A stretch of DNA of 64,000 nucleotides from Massilia sp. IC2-278 (GCF_020708045.1 NZ_JAJFES010000004.1:124001-188000), one strand, 5' to 3'. Numbered from the stretch's first letter, positions 26,710 to 35,903 are shown. Notes: generated by a model from the letters alone, not told the origin. Translations and numbers: made by a program.

Positions 26710-28064
26710 CGTCCGGCGCTCGCCGTACCCTGCTGAAAGCCGGCGGCACCCTGCTGCTGTCTGTCGTCGCGCCCCTGCCGGCAAGCGCCGCCCAGATCCT
26801 GGCCGTGCGCGTCTGGCCGGCCGACGACTACACCCGCGTGACGCTGGAAAACGACAGCGACCTGAAGACCGAGCACTTCCTGGTGCCCGATCCGCCGCGC
26901 CTGGTGGTCGACATCGACGGCCTTGACCTGAACAACACGCTGAAAAGCCTGGTGGCCAAGGTCGAGCCGAACGACCCCTACATCAAGCAGGTGCGCGTCG
27001 GCCAGAACCGCCCCAGGGTGGTGCGCCTGGTGTTCGACCTGAAGGAAGAAATCAAGCCGCAGGTGTTCACGCTGGCCCCGGTCGGCACCTATAAGCACCG
27101 CCTGATCTTCGACTTGTATCCGGTGCGCGAGGCGGACCCGATTGCCGCCCTGATCGAAAAAGGCGAATGGTCGCCCGGCGACGGTACCCCGACCGCAGTG
27201 CCGGCCCAACCAGCGCCAGCCCAGCCGCCTGTGCCCGATCCGGTGGGCCGCATCGAGGCCGAGATCGCCGCCCTGGGCGGCACGCCTCAAGTGGCCCCGC
27301 CGCCGGCGCCGGGAAAATCCCTGATCAAGCCCAAGCCCCCGGTCAGCAACGTGGTGCGCATGGTGACGATTGCCCTCGACCCCGGCCATGGCGGCGAAGA
27401 CCCGGGTGCGATCGGCGCCACCGGCACCCGCGAAAAGGACATCGTGCTGGCCGTGGCGAAGCGCCTGAAGACCAAGCTGGAAGCGCTGCCGAACACGCGC
27501 GTGATGCTGACCCGCGACGGCGACTATTTCGTCCCGCTCGGTACCCGCGTGGAAAAGGCGCGCAAGGTGCAGGCCGATTTGTTCGTGTCGATCCACGCCG
27601 ACGCCTTTACGGTGCCGACCGCGCGCGGTTCCTCGGTGTTCGTGCTGTCGGAAAAAGGCGCGACCTCGACCGCCGCACGCTGGCTGGCGAACGACCAGAA
27701 CAAGGCCGACATGATCGGCGGCGTGAACCTCGCCCGCCACGACAGGCAGCTCGCCAGCGTGCTGTTCGACCTCTCGACCACGGCCCAGATCAACGACAGC
27801 CTGAAACTCGGCAAGGCCGTGCTGGGCGAGATCGGCGGCATCAACCGCCTGCACAAGGCGGCCGTCGAGCAGGCCGGGTTTGCGGTGCTGAAGGCCCCGG
27901 ACATTCCATCCATCCTGGTCGAGACCGCCTTCATCTCGAACCCGGAAGAAGAGGCCAAGCTGAAGGACGACGGCTACCAGGACCAGCTGGCGAATGCGAT
28001 TGCGAAGGGCATCAAGCGCTACTTCTCGGCGAATCCGCCGATGGCGAAGAGCCGCACGACCTAA
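26676..28064 (+). CDS. amiC: N-acetylmuramoyl-L-alanine amidase, AmiC type
   Basis: 462 residues. A twin-arginine signal (SGARRTLLKAGGTLLL, Arg16-Arg17, cleavage near ASA at 37-39) leads to an AMIN domain (about 41-145) that targets peptidoglycan or the septum, a Pro/Ala linker (about 165-220), and an Amidase_3 zinc domain (about 230-455). Zinc and catalytic residues are present: LDPGHGGEDPGAIG, TREKDIVLAVA, VSIHADAF and ILVETAFISNPEEE. The Tat signal is as in E. coli AmiA/AmiC. These enzymes split septal peptidoglycan and normally need EnvC/NlpD activation. It overlaps tsaE by 34 bp. Confidence 0.94.
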   Translation: MPRPSLLPSPVTSGARRTLLKAGGTLLLSVVAPLPASAAQILAVRVWPADDYTRVTLENDSDLKTEHFLVPDPPRLVVDIDGLDLNNTLKSLVAKVEPNDPYIKQVRVGQNRPRVVRLVFDLKEEIKPQVFTLAPVGTYKHRLIFDLYPVREADPIAALIEKGEWSPGDGTPTAVPAQPAPAQPPVPDPVGRIEAEIAALGGTPQVAPPPAPGKSLIKPKPPVSNVVRMVTIALDPGHGGEDPGAIGATGTREKDIVLAVAKRLKTKLEALPNTRVMLTRDGDYFVPLGTRVEKARKVQADLFVSIHADAFTVPTARGSSVFVLSEKGATSTAARWLANDQNKADMIGGVNLARHDRQLASVLFDLSTTAQINDSLKLGKAVLGEIGGINRLHKAAVEQAGFAVLKAPDIPSILVETAFISNPEEEAKLKDDGYQDQLANAIAKGIKRYFSANPPMAKSRTT

Positions 28065-28087
28065 GCCTGGCAATGGGCGCTGGTCGG

Positions 28088-28600
28088 CTAGCGCTCATCC
28101 ATCCATTCCATGAACTCGCCCACGGTTTCGGGTGAAGCCAGTTCCAGCAGCGCCTGCGCGAGCTGGTGCTGGCCTTTGGCTGCCGCTGTTGCCGACAGCG
28201 CACACGCGCTGAAGGCCGCATCCCACTCTTTTCCGGCCACCTCGGCCACCAGCGCGGGCAAGCGCGCCAGCGCCTGGAAATAGGCCGTTTCCAGGTCGGC
28301 TGGAACCGCGACCGTATTCCTGTGCCGGCAAATTTCAATCCATGCCGGAAAGTGAAAATAGACGGCACTGGCCGTCTTGGGCGATGCCGCCAGGGCCTCG
28401 ACCACATGCGGTACCGCCGCGAACGAAGCCGGGTACACGTCGCCCTGGTGCGCCAGCGCACTCCACAGGTTGTACCATGGCTCGGCATCGCCATCGTCGT
28501 CCGGCTGCCGGGCCAATTGCGCCAGCAGTGCGGGAACCGCGCTTGCATTGCCATATGCATCGTTCAGTTCATTCCAGCGAGGATCGCTTAAGGCGAGCAT
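28088..28600 (-). CDS. Conserved hypothetical protein, helical, with LWSALAHQGDVYPAS motif
   Basis: 170 residues, no signal peptide, almost wholly helical in appearance. The chain reads like short helical repeats: WNELNDAYGNASAVPALLAQL, then WYNLWSALAHQGDVYPASFA and AVPHVVEALA. I have seen this 'LW..L.HQG.VY.AS.AAVPH' pattern in uncharacterised proteins of many bacteria, some near polymorphic-toxin genes, but no toxin is adjacent and no function can be given. AAGGA lies 6 nt before ATG 28600. It faces amiC (23 bp between stops) and diverges from the mutarotase gene. Confidence 0.7.
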   Translation of the reverse strand: MLALSDPRWNELNDAYGNASAVPALLAQLARQPDDDGDAEPWYNLWSALAHQGDVYPASFAAVPHVVEALAASPKTASAVYFHFPAWIEICRHRNTVAVPADLETAYFQALARLPALVAEVAGKEWDAAFSACALSATAAAKGQHQLAQALLELASPETVGEFMEWMDER

Positions 28601-28694
28601 GGGCATCCTTTGAAAGCATGGTTCTTGTGTCGACGCATCGGACCGATGGACATGGCATACTACCCGCCCAAGTAATGAAACGACAACCATCGAA

Positions 28695-29489
28695 ATGGAA
28701 GCCGCGATCCAGACCACCTACGGCCAGCTGCCGGCCCTGCTCCTCACCGCGCCAGACGGCGCGCAAGCCTGCGTCACCCTGTACGGCGCCCACCTGATTT
28801 CCTGGCGCGGCGCCGACGGGCGCGAGCGCCTGTTCTGCAGCGCCCAGTCGGCGCTCGACGGCAGCCGCGCGATCCGTGGCGGCGTGCCGGTGATCTTTCC
28901 GCAGTTCGCGGAGCGCGGCGAGGGCATGCGCCACGGCTTTGCGCGCGTGAGCAATTGGCGTGTCGAGGACAGCGGCGTCGAGCATGGCTGGGCCTTTGCG
29001 GTGCTCGCGCTGGAGCCGAAGGACCTGGCGCCGGAACACGCGACGGCCTGGCCGCATGGCTTTGCGCTGGCGCTGCGGGTGGCCATCCACGCCAACGAAC
29101 TGAGGATGCGCTTTGAAGTACGCAATGCCGGGCAGGATGCGTTTCCTTTCGCGGCAGCCCTGCACACCTATCACCTGGTGGGCGATATCGGCACCGTGCG
29201 CATCAACGGCGTCGAGCGCGAAGAGCTGGCCATCACGGGCAAGTTCGACCATGTGTATGAAGGCGTCACGCCGCCGCTGGCGCTGATCGATGGCGGCGTG
29301 ATGCTGACCGTGCGCCAGGAAGGGTTCACCGATGCGGTGGTGTGGAATCCGGGCGCGGAAGATGCGGCGGCGCTGTCGGACATGGCGGACGAGGAGTACC
29401 GGCGCTTCGTGTGCGTCGAGCCGGCCTTGTTGAACGGGCCGGTGCTGCAGCCGGGCGAGCACTGGGTGGGTGAATATCACGTTTCGTAG
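28695..29489 (+). CDS. D-hexose-6-phosphate mutarotase (YeaD-like aldose-1-epimerase family)
   Basis: 264 residues. The galactose-mutarotase-like beta-sandwich is recognisable by TLYGAHLISWRGADGRERLF, RGGVPVIFPQF, MRHGFARVSNW, ALHTYHLVGDI and FVCVEPALLNGP. The family interconverts anomers of glucose-6-phosphate and related sugars in the cytoplasm. Substrate His and Glu residues are in place. It is part of the block that separates amiC from mutL and is followed by a bidirectional terminator. Confidence 0.9.
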   Translation: MEAAIQTTYGQLPALLLTAPDGAQACVTLYGAHLISWRGADGRERLFCSAQSALDGSRAIRGGVPVIFPQFAERGEGMRHGFARVSNWRVEDSGVEHGWAFAVLALEPKDLAPEHATAWPHGFALALRVAIHANELRMRFEVRNAGQDAFPFAAALHTYHLVGDIGTVRINGVEREELAITGKFDHVYEGVTPPLALIDGGVMLTVRQEGFTDAVVWNPGAEDAAALSDMADEEYRRFVCVEPALLNGPVLQPGEHWVGEYHVS

Positions 29490-29512
29490 GGCAATCGCAC
29501 CTGCCAAACAAA

Positions 29513-29540
29513 AAAGCCGGCTCGCGCCGGCTTTCGTTTT
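29513..29540. terminator. Bidirectional rho-independent terminator
   Basis: Perfect hairpin AAAGCCGGC / TCGC / GCCGGCTTT (29513-29534) with A-rich sequence on the left and CGTTTT on the right. It fits the 49-bp gap between the convergent mutarotase and carbonic anhydrase genes and can serve both. Confidence 0.85.
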
Positions 29541-30753
29541 AATTCGATTCCTTCACCATCCGCCCTTCGCTTTCCTGCACCGGACGGGCATTCAGTGGAT
29601 ACAGGCGCGAGAACAGGGCCATCTGTGCCGGCGACGCCGTCATCGGCTGCTTCATCACCAGCCAGAGCACGTTCTCGGTGCACGGCGGCGTGGTCTGCGA
29701 GCCCATGTAGGTGTAGTACTCGCGGCGTTCCGGCAGCAGTTCCAGCGGGTCGAGCGGCTCGCTGGACGCCACCTGCTGGTTCTTCTCCAGCGGGATGTTG
29801 TTCCACACGGTCTGGATGGCGTCGTTCGCCTTGCCGCGCTCGAGCAGCACGGCGACGATGGCCAGCTTGCCGCCCGGGCCGCGGTGCTCGAGGTGGATCA
29901 CCATCTCGGTGCCCTTGCCGTTGATCTTTTCTTCCGACGGACGGTGGAAGTGGAACTGCACCAGTTCGTAGCTCTGGTTCCCGATCGTCATGAAGTTGCC
30001 GCGCGCGAGATTCACCTGCACGGTCTTGCCGTTGTCGACCTCGGTGTAGTCCGAATAACGGTAATTGAAATCGATCTCGTCCAGGCTGACCTTCATGCCG
30101 TCGCGGATGTCGATCGGCGACTGGCGCTTGCCGGCGCCGCACTGCGACCAGGCCGGGTTGATCTTGCCCCAGTTCTCGGGACCGAACTCGCCTTCGTAGT
30201 CCCAGTGGTTGCTGATCTTCGGCGCGGCGGCAGCCACGGCCACGGCGGCGGCTGCGGCGGCTTCCTTCTTGCGCTTGGCTTCGGCAGCCTTTTTCGCCTT
30301 GGCGGCGGCGGCCATGCGCGCGGCCTGCTTGGCGCGCATCTCGGCCAGGCGCTCGGCGATACGCACCGACAGATCGACTTCGGCATCTTCCTCGCTGGTG
30401 GCGGAAATGGCCGAGGCCGCCTTGTCGGCGGTGCTCGCGCTGGTCTTGCCCGGCTTGTCGACGGCCTTCTCGCCCTTTGGCTCTTTCTCGGCAGCGGCCT
30501 TGTCGGCCACCGACTTGTCGGCCGCCCGGGCAATCGCCAGGGCCGCGGCTTTGTCGGCGGCAGCCTTGTCGGCGGCAGGCGCGGCCTTATCGGCCTTGTC
30601 GGCCGCAGGCTTGGCGCTGGCAGGCTTGGCGATGTCGGCCGCGAGCTTCCTGGCCGCGTCCGCTTCCGGCTTGGCGGCGTGGGCAGGCGGTTCGTTGGCG
30701 CTTGCGTGGAGCATGACGAGGCTGCAAGCGAACAGGGCGATGAAGTGGCGCAT
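29539..30753 (-). CDS. Alpha-type carbonic anhydrase with long Ala/Lys-rich N-terminal extension
   Basis: 404 residues. A signal peptide (MRHFIALFACSLVMLHASA) exports it to the periplasm. Residues about 22-182 are low-complexity, with repeated ADKA-type units and a Lys/Arg/Glu/Ala helix (about 128-175) recalling TolA. Residues about 183-400 are a complete alpha-carbonic anhydrase: RQSPIDIRDG, zinc ligands in VQFHFHRPSEE and MVIHLEHRG, and TTPPCTENVLWLVM. The enzyme hydrates CO2. Typical bacterial alpha-CAs are about 220-250 residues, so the extension is notable; it may span or bind the cell wall. A DedA gene lies upstream on the same strand, 149 bp away. Confidence 0.92.
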   Translation of the reverse strand: MRHFIALFACSLVMLHASANEPPAHAAKPEADAARKLAADIAKPASAKPAADKADKAAPAADKAAADKAAALAIARAADKSVADKAAAEKEPKGEKAVDKPGKTSASTADKAASAISATSEEDAEVDLSVRIAERLAEMRAKQAARMAAAAKAKKAAEAKRKKEAAAAAAVAVAAAAPKISNHWDYEGEFGPENWGKINPAWSQCGAGKRQSPIDIRDGMKVSLDEIDFNYRYSDYTEVDNGKTVQVNLARGNFMTIGNQSYELVQFHFHRPSEEKINGKGTEMVIHLEHRGPGGKLAIVAVLLERGKANDAIQTVWNNIPLEKNQQVASSEPLDPLELLPERREYYTYMGSQTTPPCTENVLWLVMKQPMTASPAQMALFSRLYPLNARPVQESEGRMVKESN

Positions 30754-30902
30754 GGGGTGGGTGGAAGTTATCTACCCTCCTTTAACGACGCTTCCGTACG
30801 GAAACTTGAGCGTTTTTGCCGATTTAAACGCGGTGCGCAACGAAAAAGCGTCGGAACAATCCGGCGCTTCAGGTTTGCGAACAAGGGTGTTGCCAGCCAG
30901 GC

Positions 30903-31547
30903 TTATCGGCTCAACATCCTGCGGCCGAACTTCCACAAGCCGCCCAGCATCAGCGGCACGATGGCCGCGCTCACGCCCACCAGCACGATCTCGGTCAGGT
31001 GGTCGCGGATGATAGGAATGTTGCCGAAGAAGTAGCCGGCAGTCACCAGACTGGCTACCCACAGCACGGCGCCGGTGATGTTGTACAGCTGGAAACGGGT
31101 ATGGGTCATGTCCGACACGCCGGCCACGAACGGGGCGAAGGTGCGCACCACCGGCACGAAGCGCGCCAGGATGATGGTCTTGCCGCCGTGCTTTTCGAAG
31201 AAGTCGTGGGTACGGTGCAGCGCGTCCTTGTTGATCCAGCGGTAATCATGGGTGAACATGCGCTGGCCGACGGCTTCGCCGATGTAGTAATTCAGGGTGT
31301 TGCCTGTGACGGCGGCTATGATCAACAGCGCCATCAGCAGCGGGTAACTCATTTCGCCGGTAGCGCAGAAGGCGCCGGCGATGAAGAGCAAGGTGTCGCC
31401 CGGGAAGAAAAACAGGACCACGAGACCGGTCTCGCAGAACACGATGGCAAACAGGACGATGTAGACATACACGCCGTACTGGGCCAGCAGGACGCCCAAC
31501 GTCTTATCGACATGAAGAATCATGTCGAAAAATTGCATCAGATCCAT
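30903..31547 (-). CDS. DedA family membrane protein
   Basis: 214 residues with several hydrophobic segments and the SNARE-associated/DedA signature: FCETGLVVLFFFPGDTLLF, GNTLNYYIGEAVG, FFEKHGGKTIILARFVPVVRTFAPFVAG. DedA proteins are inner-membrane proteins needed for membrane potential and lipid homeostasis; several are implicated in undecaprenyl-phosphate or phospholipid flipping. It diverges from the exported cyclophilin gene across 168 bp. Confidence 0.93.
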   Translation of the reverse strand: MDLMQFFDMILHVDKTLGVLLAQYGVYVYIVLFAIVFCETGLVVLFFFPGDTLLFIAGAFCATGEMSYPLLMALLIIAAVTGNTLNYYIGEAVGQRMFTHDYRWINKDALHRTHDFFEKHGGKTIILARFVPVVRTFAPFVAGVSDMTHTRFQLYNITGAVLWVASLVTAGYFFGNIPIIRDHLTEIVLVGVSAAIVPLMLGGLWKFGRRMLSR

Positions 31548-31715
31548 AATTTTCCTAAACGGTAACGCCGCATCATACCATTAGTGAGCCCGCCAAAACC
31601 TCTGGCCGGACAAGCAGACTTCCCGCCGCTTGCGATATTTAAGGGTGTGTTAAGTTTCCGAAACACGCAAATTCAGGTCTACAATTACCTTACATAAACA
31701 ACAAAGGTGGTGGAG

Positions 31716-32660
31716 ATGAATGCTGGAACGATGACCATCGGCGTGCTGGTGTTGGCAAGTGCGTTGGCAAGTACATTCGCGAGTGCGCCGGCCCGGGCGG
31801 CCGAGCCGAAACCCTTGCCGCCGAAGGCGAGCGTGGGCGAGATCGTCAAGGAATCAAAGGCAGCCGACTGGCGCCCGCTGGATCTCGAGAACACGCTCTA
31901 CATGGACTTGCCGGGCGGCCGCGTGGTCATCGAACTGGCCCCACCCTTCGCGCTGAACCATGCCGCCAACATCAAGGCCCTGGCGCGCGAGCATTATTTC
32001 GACGGCCTGGTCGTCCTGCGTTCGCAAGACAACTTCGTGGTCCAGTGGGGCGACCCGGACGAAAAGAATCCGCGTCCCGTGAAAGACGCGAAGATGAAGC
32101 TGAAGGCCGAGTTCACCGCCCCCATCAAGAACGACCGCCACTTCACGCGCCTGAAGGACGTGGACGGCTACGCGCCGCAAGTCGGCCATTCGAACGGTTT
32201 CCCGGTCGGGCGCGACCCGAAGAAGGGCGAAACCTGGCTCGCCCACTGCTACGCCATGGTCGGCGTGGGCCGCGACAACGAGGCCGACAGCGGCGGCGGC
32301 ACCGCGCTGTACGTGGTCACCGGCCAGGCGCCACGCCACCTGGACCGCAACATCACCGTGGTCGGGCGCGTCGTATCCGGCATGCCGCTCCTGTCCTCGA
32401 TGCCGCGCGGCCCGGCGCCGATGGGTTTCTACGACAAGCCGGAGATGCAGGTGCCGATCAAGTCCCTGCGCGTGGCGGCGGATGTGCCGCAGGAAGAGCG
32501 CAGCAACTTCGAGGTGATGCGCACCGACAGCGCCACGTACCAGAAAGTGGTGGAAGCCCAGCGCAACCGCGGCGGCCCGTGGAACGTGGTGGCGGCAGGG
32601 CACGTCGATTTGTGCAATGCGCCGATTCCGGTGCGTGAAAAAAGCGGCGAGCAAAAATAA
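31716..32660 (+). CDS. Exported cyclophilin-type peptidyl-prolyl cis-trans isomerase
   Basis: 314 residues. A signal peptide (about 1-28, ending APARA) indicates periplasmic location. The cyclophilin fold is visible in [44 protein letters not shown], and [21 protein letters not shown]. It is longer than the standard 160-190-residue enzymes, with an insert around 105-155 and a C-terminal extension. The catalytic Arg/Phe set (usually FHRxxxxFxxQGGD) appears altered to [14 protein letters not shown], so the Arg is kept but the His is absent. AAAGG 8 nt upstream supports ATG 31716. It precedes mutL by 46 bp. Confidence 0.85.
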   Translation: MNAGTMTIGVLVLASALASTFASAPARAAEPKPLPPKASVGEIVKESKAADWRPLDLENTLYMDLPGGRVVIELAPPFALNHAANIKALAREHYFDGLVVLRSQDNFVVQWGDPDEKNPRPVKDAKMKLKAEFTAPIKNDRHFTRLKDVDGYAPQVGHSNGFPVGRDPKKGETWLAHCYAMVGVGRDNEADSGGGTALYVVTGQAPRHLDRNITVVGRVVSGMPLLSSMPRGPAPMGFYDKPEMQVPIKSLRVAADVPQEERSNFEVMRTDSATYQKVVEAQRNRGGPWNVVAAGHVDLCNAPIPVREKSGEQK

Positions 32661-32706
32661 GACAACACGGGGACCGGCGATTTCGGCGCGCGATATAATC
32701 TGAGCG

Positions 32707-34626
32707 ATGAACGCGCCCGTCCCTACCCACCGTCCCATCCAGCAACTTCCCGACCAGCTGATTTCGCAGATCGCCGCTGGCGAGGTCGTCGAGCGGCCCT
32801 CGGCCGTCGTCAAGGAGCTGCTGGAAAACGCGCTGGACGCCGGCGCCACCCAGATCACGGTCCGCCTGGAAGAAGGCGGCGTCAAGCGCATCGCCATCAC
32901 CGACAACGGCCGCGGCATCGAGCCCGACCAGATGCCGCTGGCCCTGGCGCGCCATGCCACCTCGAAAATCGCCTCGCTGACCGACCTCGAGAACGTGGCG
33001 ACGCTGGGCTTTCGCGGCGAGGCGCTGGCCTCGATTGCCTCGGTGGCGGCGGTGTCGATCACCTCGCGCACCAAGGACGCGCCGCACGCCTGGGAAATCG
33101 TCGGCTCGCACCTGGGCCAGGTCGTGCCCTCTTCCGGCCCGCTCGGCACCACCATCGACGTGCAGGATTTGTATTTCAATACGCCGGCGCGCCGCAAATT
33201 CCTGAAATCCGAGCAGACCGAGTACGGCCACTGCGCCGAGGTCGTGCGCCGCATCGCCCTCGCCCGCCCCGACGTCTCGTTCAGCCTCACGCATAACGGC
33301 CGCACGATCGACCACTGGGCCGTGGGCGAGATGGCCCGGCGCAGCAGCCAGATCCTGGGCAATGATTTCGCCGAGGCGCGCATCGCCATCGACGAAGTCG
33401 CCGGCCCCTTGCGCCTGTTCGGCTATGCCGGTTTGCCGACCGCCTCCAAGGCGCGCGCCGACGGCCAGTTCTTCTACGTGAACGGACGTTTTGTGCGCGA
33501 CAAGGTGCTGGTGCACGCGGTGCGCGCCGCTTACCAGGACGTGCTGCACGGCGACCGCTTCCCTTCCTACGTGCTGGCGCTCGACCTCGATCCGTCCCTG
33601 GTCGACGTCAACGTGCACCCGTCGAAGACCGAAGTGCGCTTCCGCGACGGCCGCGCCGTGCACCAGTTCGTGTTCCACGCGGTGCAGCGCGCGCTGGCGC
33701 AAACGTCCGCCACGGCGCACGGCAGCGTGCCGGCGCCGCTCACCGCGGCCGAGATCACGCCATCGTCGTCGAACGCGAACGCCAACTGGCGCCGTCCGCA
33801 CGAGCAGACCTCGTTCGGCGCGCAACTGGCGCCGACCTTTTCGCCTTCGCCCTACCCGCCGGGCAGCCGCTGGGATGCCCCGGCGACACAGGGCGTGGCG
33901 CAGACCACGGCCAACTATGGCGCGCTGTTTGCCGATAACGAACGCACTGGCGCAGCGGCGTCATCGTCACCATCGGCGCCGCTGCAGGTGGCGCCGATGC
34001 CGGCCGTATCAAGCGCGCCGAGCAACGACGATTTCCCGCTCGGCTTCGCCCTGGCCCAGCTGCACGGCATCTATATCCTGGCCCAGAACACGCGCGGCCT
34101 GGTATTGGTGGACATGCACGCGGCGCACGAGCGCATCCTGTACGAGCAACTGAAGAACGCGCTCGACGCCCAGGTCGAAGGCCAGGATATGGGGGTGCAG
34201 TCGCTGCTGATTCCGGTGACCTTCTTTGCCGATGCGATCGAGGTGGCCACCGCCAACGACCACCAGGACACCCTGAAGGCGCTGGGCTTCGATATCGCCG
34301 CCCTGTCGCCGACCACGCTGGCCGTGCGCGCGGTGCCGACGCTGCTGAAGAACGCCGACGCGCAGACGCTGGCGCGCGACGTGCTGCGCGACGTGCGCGA
34401 ATTCGGCGGCTCGCGCGTGCTGATCGAACGCAGGAACGAGCTGCTCGGCACATTGGCCTGCCACACGGCGGTGCGCGCCAACCGCATCCTAACTATTCCC
34501 GAAATGAACGCGCTGCTGCGCCAGATGGAAAGCACCGAGCGCGCCGACCAGTGCAACCATGGCCGCCCGACCTGGGTCCAGCTCGACATCGCGGCCCTCG
34601 ACAAACTGTTCCTGCGCGGTCAATAA
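32707..34626 (+). CDS. mutL: DNA mismatch repair protein MutL
   Basis: 639 residues. N-terminal GHKL ATPase: [43 protein letters not shown]; a disordered Pro/Ser/Ala linker from about 330 to 440; C-terminal dimerisation domain. The C-terminal text [12 protein letters not shown] (from residue 469) matches the endonuclease pattern D-x-H-A-x2-E-x4-E of MutH-independent MutL proteins, with Met in place of Gln, and [11 protein letters not shown] and CNHGRPT match two further motifs. It therefore probably nicks DNA itself. A TATAAT box lies 8 nt before the start codon. The stop is one base before the miaA ATG. Confidence 0.96.
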   Translation: MNAPVPTHRPIQQLPDQLISQIAAGEVVERPSAVVKELLENALDAGATQITVRLEEGGVKRIAITDNGRGIEPDQMPLALARHATSKIASLTDLENVATLGFRGEALASIASVAAVSITSRTKDAPHAWEIVGSHLGQVVPSSGPLGTTIDVQDLYFNTPARRKFLKSEQTEYGHCAEVVRRIALARPDVSFSLTHNGRTIDHWAVGEMARRSSQILGNDFAEARIAIDEVAGPLRLFGYAGLPTASKARADGQFFYVNGRFVRDKVLVHAVRAAYQDVLHGDRFPSYVLALDLDPSLVDVNVHPSKTEVRFRDGRAVHQFVFHAVQRALAQTSATAHGSVPAPLTAAEITPSSSNANANWRRPHEQTSFGAQLAPTFSPSPYPPGSRWDAPATQGVAQTTANYGALFADNERTGAAASSSPSAPLQVAPMPAVSSAPSNDDFPLGFALAQLHGIYILAQNTRGLVLVDMHAAHERILYEQLKNALDAQVEGQDMGVQSLLIPVTFFADAIEVATANDHQDTLKALGFDIAALSPTTLAVRAVPTLLKNADAQTLARDVLRDVREFGGSRVLIERRNELLGTLACHTAVRANRILTIPEMNALLRQMESTERADQCNHGRPTWVQLDIAALDKLFLRGQ

Positions 34627-34627
34627 C

Positions 34628-35590
34628 ATGTTGAATGAAGTAGCAAACGCCCGGCCGCTGGCCGTGGCGATCATGGGCCCGACCGCGTCGGGCAAGACCG
34701 CGGCCGCCCTCGCCATTGCGCGCGAGCGGCCGGTCGAAATCATTTCGGTCGACTCGGCCCTGGTGTACCGCGAGATGGACATCGGCACCGCCAAGCCGAC
34801 GCTTGAAGAACTGGCGGCCGTGCCGCACCACCTGATCGACATCATCGACCCGCTCGACGCGTATTCGGTGATGCAGTTCAGGAACGATACCCTGCGCCTG
34901 GTGGCCGAGATCGCGGCGCGTGGCGCATTACCGCTGCTGGTGGGCGGCACGATGATGTATTTCAAGGGCCTGACCGAGGGTCTGGACGACTTGCCGACGG
35001 CGGACGCCGCCGTGCGTGCGCGCCTCGATGCCGAGGCCGCACAGATCGGCTGGCCCGGCATGCACGCCAGGCTGCGCGCGCTCGACCCGGTCACCGCCGA
35101 GCGCCTGGCGCCCGCCGACGCCCAGCGCATCAACCGCGCGCTGGAGATCATCGAACTGACGGGCAAGCCGATGTCGGAGCTGCTGGCGCGGCGTGAAAAG
35201 CCGGTACTGCCTTTCGAGCTGGTGTCGTTTGCGCTGGAGACGCCGGACCGCAGCATCCTGCACAAGCGCATCGCGCAGCGCTTCGAGCAGATGCTGGGCA
35301 CGTCCGACGACACCGGCATCGTGGCCGAGGTGGCGCGCCTGCGTGCGCGTGGCGATTTGTCGCCGAATTTGCCGTCGATGCGCTGCGTCGGGTATCGCCA
35401 ATCCTGGGATTACCTGGACGGAAAGATCGACCGTGCCGGCCTGCGCGAGACCGGCATCATCGCCACGCGCCAGTTGGCCAAGCGCCAGCTGACCTGGCTG
35501 CGCGCCATGCCGGAGCGGATCGTGGTCGACTTCATGGGACCCGACCCGGCGGGCGCGATGTTGCGCCACCTAGATGGCTTGTCGGATTAG
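34628..35590 (+). CDS. miaA: tRNA dimethylallyltransferase MiaA
   Basis: 320 residues. It adds dimethylallyl to A37 of UNN-decoding tRNAs; MiaB at 49.1 kb then methylthiolates it. P-loop [29 protein letters not shown], the [21 protein letters not shown] motif and [15 protein letters not shown] are all present. The ATG at 34628 lies one base after the mutL stop, so the genes are translationally linked, as in the common mutL-miaA pair; hfq, often next, is absent and two tRNA genes follow. Confidence 0.96.
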   Translation: MLNEVANARPLAVAIMGPTASGKTAAALAIARERPVEIISVDSALVYREMDIGTAKPTLEELAAVPHHLIDIIDPLDAYSVMQFRNDTLRLVAEIAARGALPLLVGGTMMYFKGLTEGLDDLPTADAAVRARLDAEAAQIGWPGMHARLRALDPVTAERLAPADAQRINRALEIIELTGKPMSELLARREKPVLPFELVSFALETPDRSILHKRIAQRFEQMLGTSDDTGIVAEVARLRARGDLSPNLPSMRCVGYRQSWDYLDGKIDRAGLRETGIIATRQLAKRQLTWLRAMPERIVVDFMGPDPAGAMLRHLDGLSD

Positions 35591-35630
35591 CACTGCCGCG
35601 AAAAACGCGCGCTGTTTCGCTGAAGCAGCC

Positions 35631-35659
35631 TTGACAGAGCGCGTTCCGCCTTGGATAAT
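35631..35659 (+). promoter_or_regulatory. Strong sigma-70-type promoter for the tRNA-Met pair
   Basis: Consensus -35 TTGACA (35631-35636), 17-bp spacer and -10 GATAAT (35654-35659), placing the start of transcription about 6-7 nt before the first tRNA. This is the best promoter match I find in the window. Confidence 0.8.
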
Positions 35660-35671
35660 ATCGTTCTCTTT

Positions 35672-35748
35672 GGTGATATAGCTCAGTTGGTTAGAGCACA
35701 GCACTCATAATGCTGGGGTCGGTGGTTCAAGTCCACCTATCACCACCA
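35672..35748 (+). tRNA. tRNA-Met (CAT), first copy
   Basis: 77 nt with encoded CCA. Acceptor GGTGATA pairs with TATCACC; D arm AGCTCAGTTGGTTAGAGC; anticodon stem-loop CAGCA-CTCATAA-TGCTG with anticodon CAT; variable GGGTC; T arm GGTGG-TTCAAGT-CCACC. The TTAGAGCACA...CTCATAATG...GGGGTC text resembles elongator tRNA-Met and not the initiator or the lysidine-modified Ile tRNA, but CAT alone cannot fully exclude the latter. Confidence 0.95.
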
Positions 35749-35818
35749 GGATTCCAAGCGATGGCTTGGCTCATGCGAGTCAAGCCATTTGCTTATCAGG
35801 TTTCAGTAAGCAGCTTTC

Positions 35819-35895
35819 GGTGATATAGCTCAGTTGGTTAGAGCACAGCACTCATAATGCTGGGGTCGGTGGTTCAAGTCCACCTATCACCACCA
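35819..35895 (+). tRNA. tRNA-Met (CAT), second identical copy
   Basis: Identical over all 77 nt to the copy at 35672-35748, with a 70-nt spacer. It shares the upstream promoter and is closed by the terminator at 35904. Perfect identity suggests recent duplication or gene conversion. Confidence 0.95.
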
Positions 35896-35903
35896 GATAC
35901 GAC

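Noticed and set aside
35672..35895. Prophage or island attachment site at the tRNA genes
   Set aside because: No integrase, no partial tRNA repeat downstream and ordinary genes on both sides; xerD at 13.7 kb is the housekeeping recombinase.
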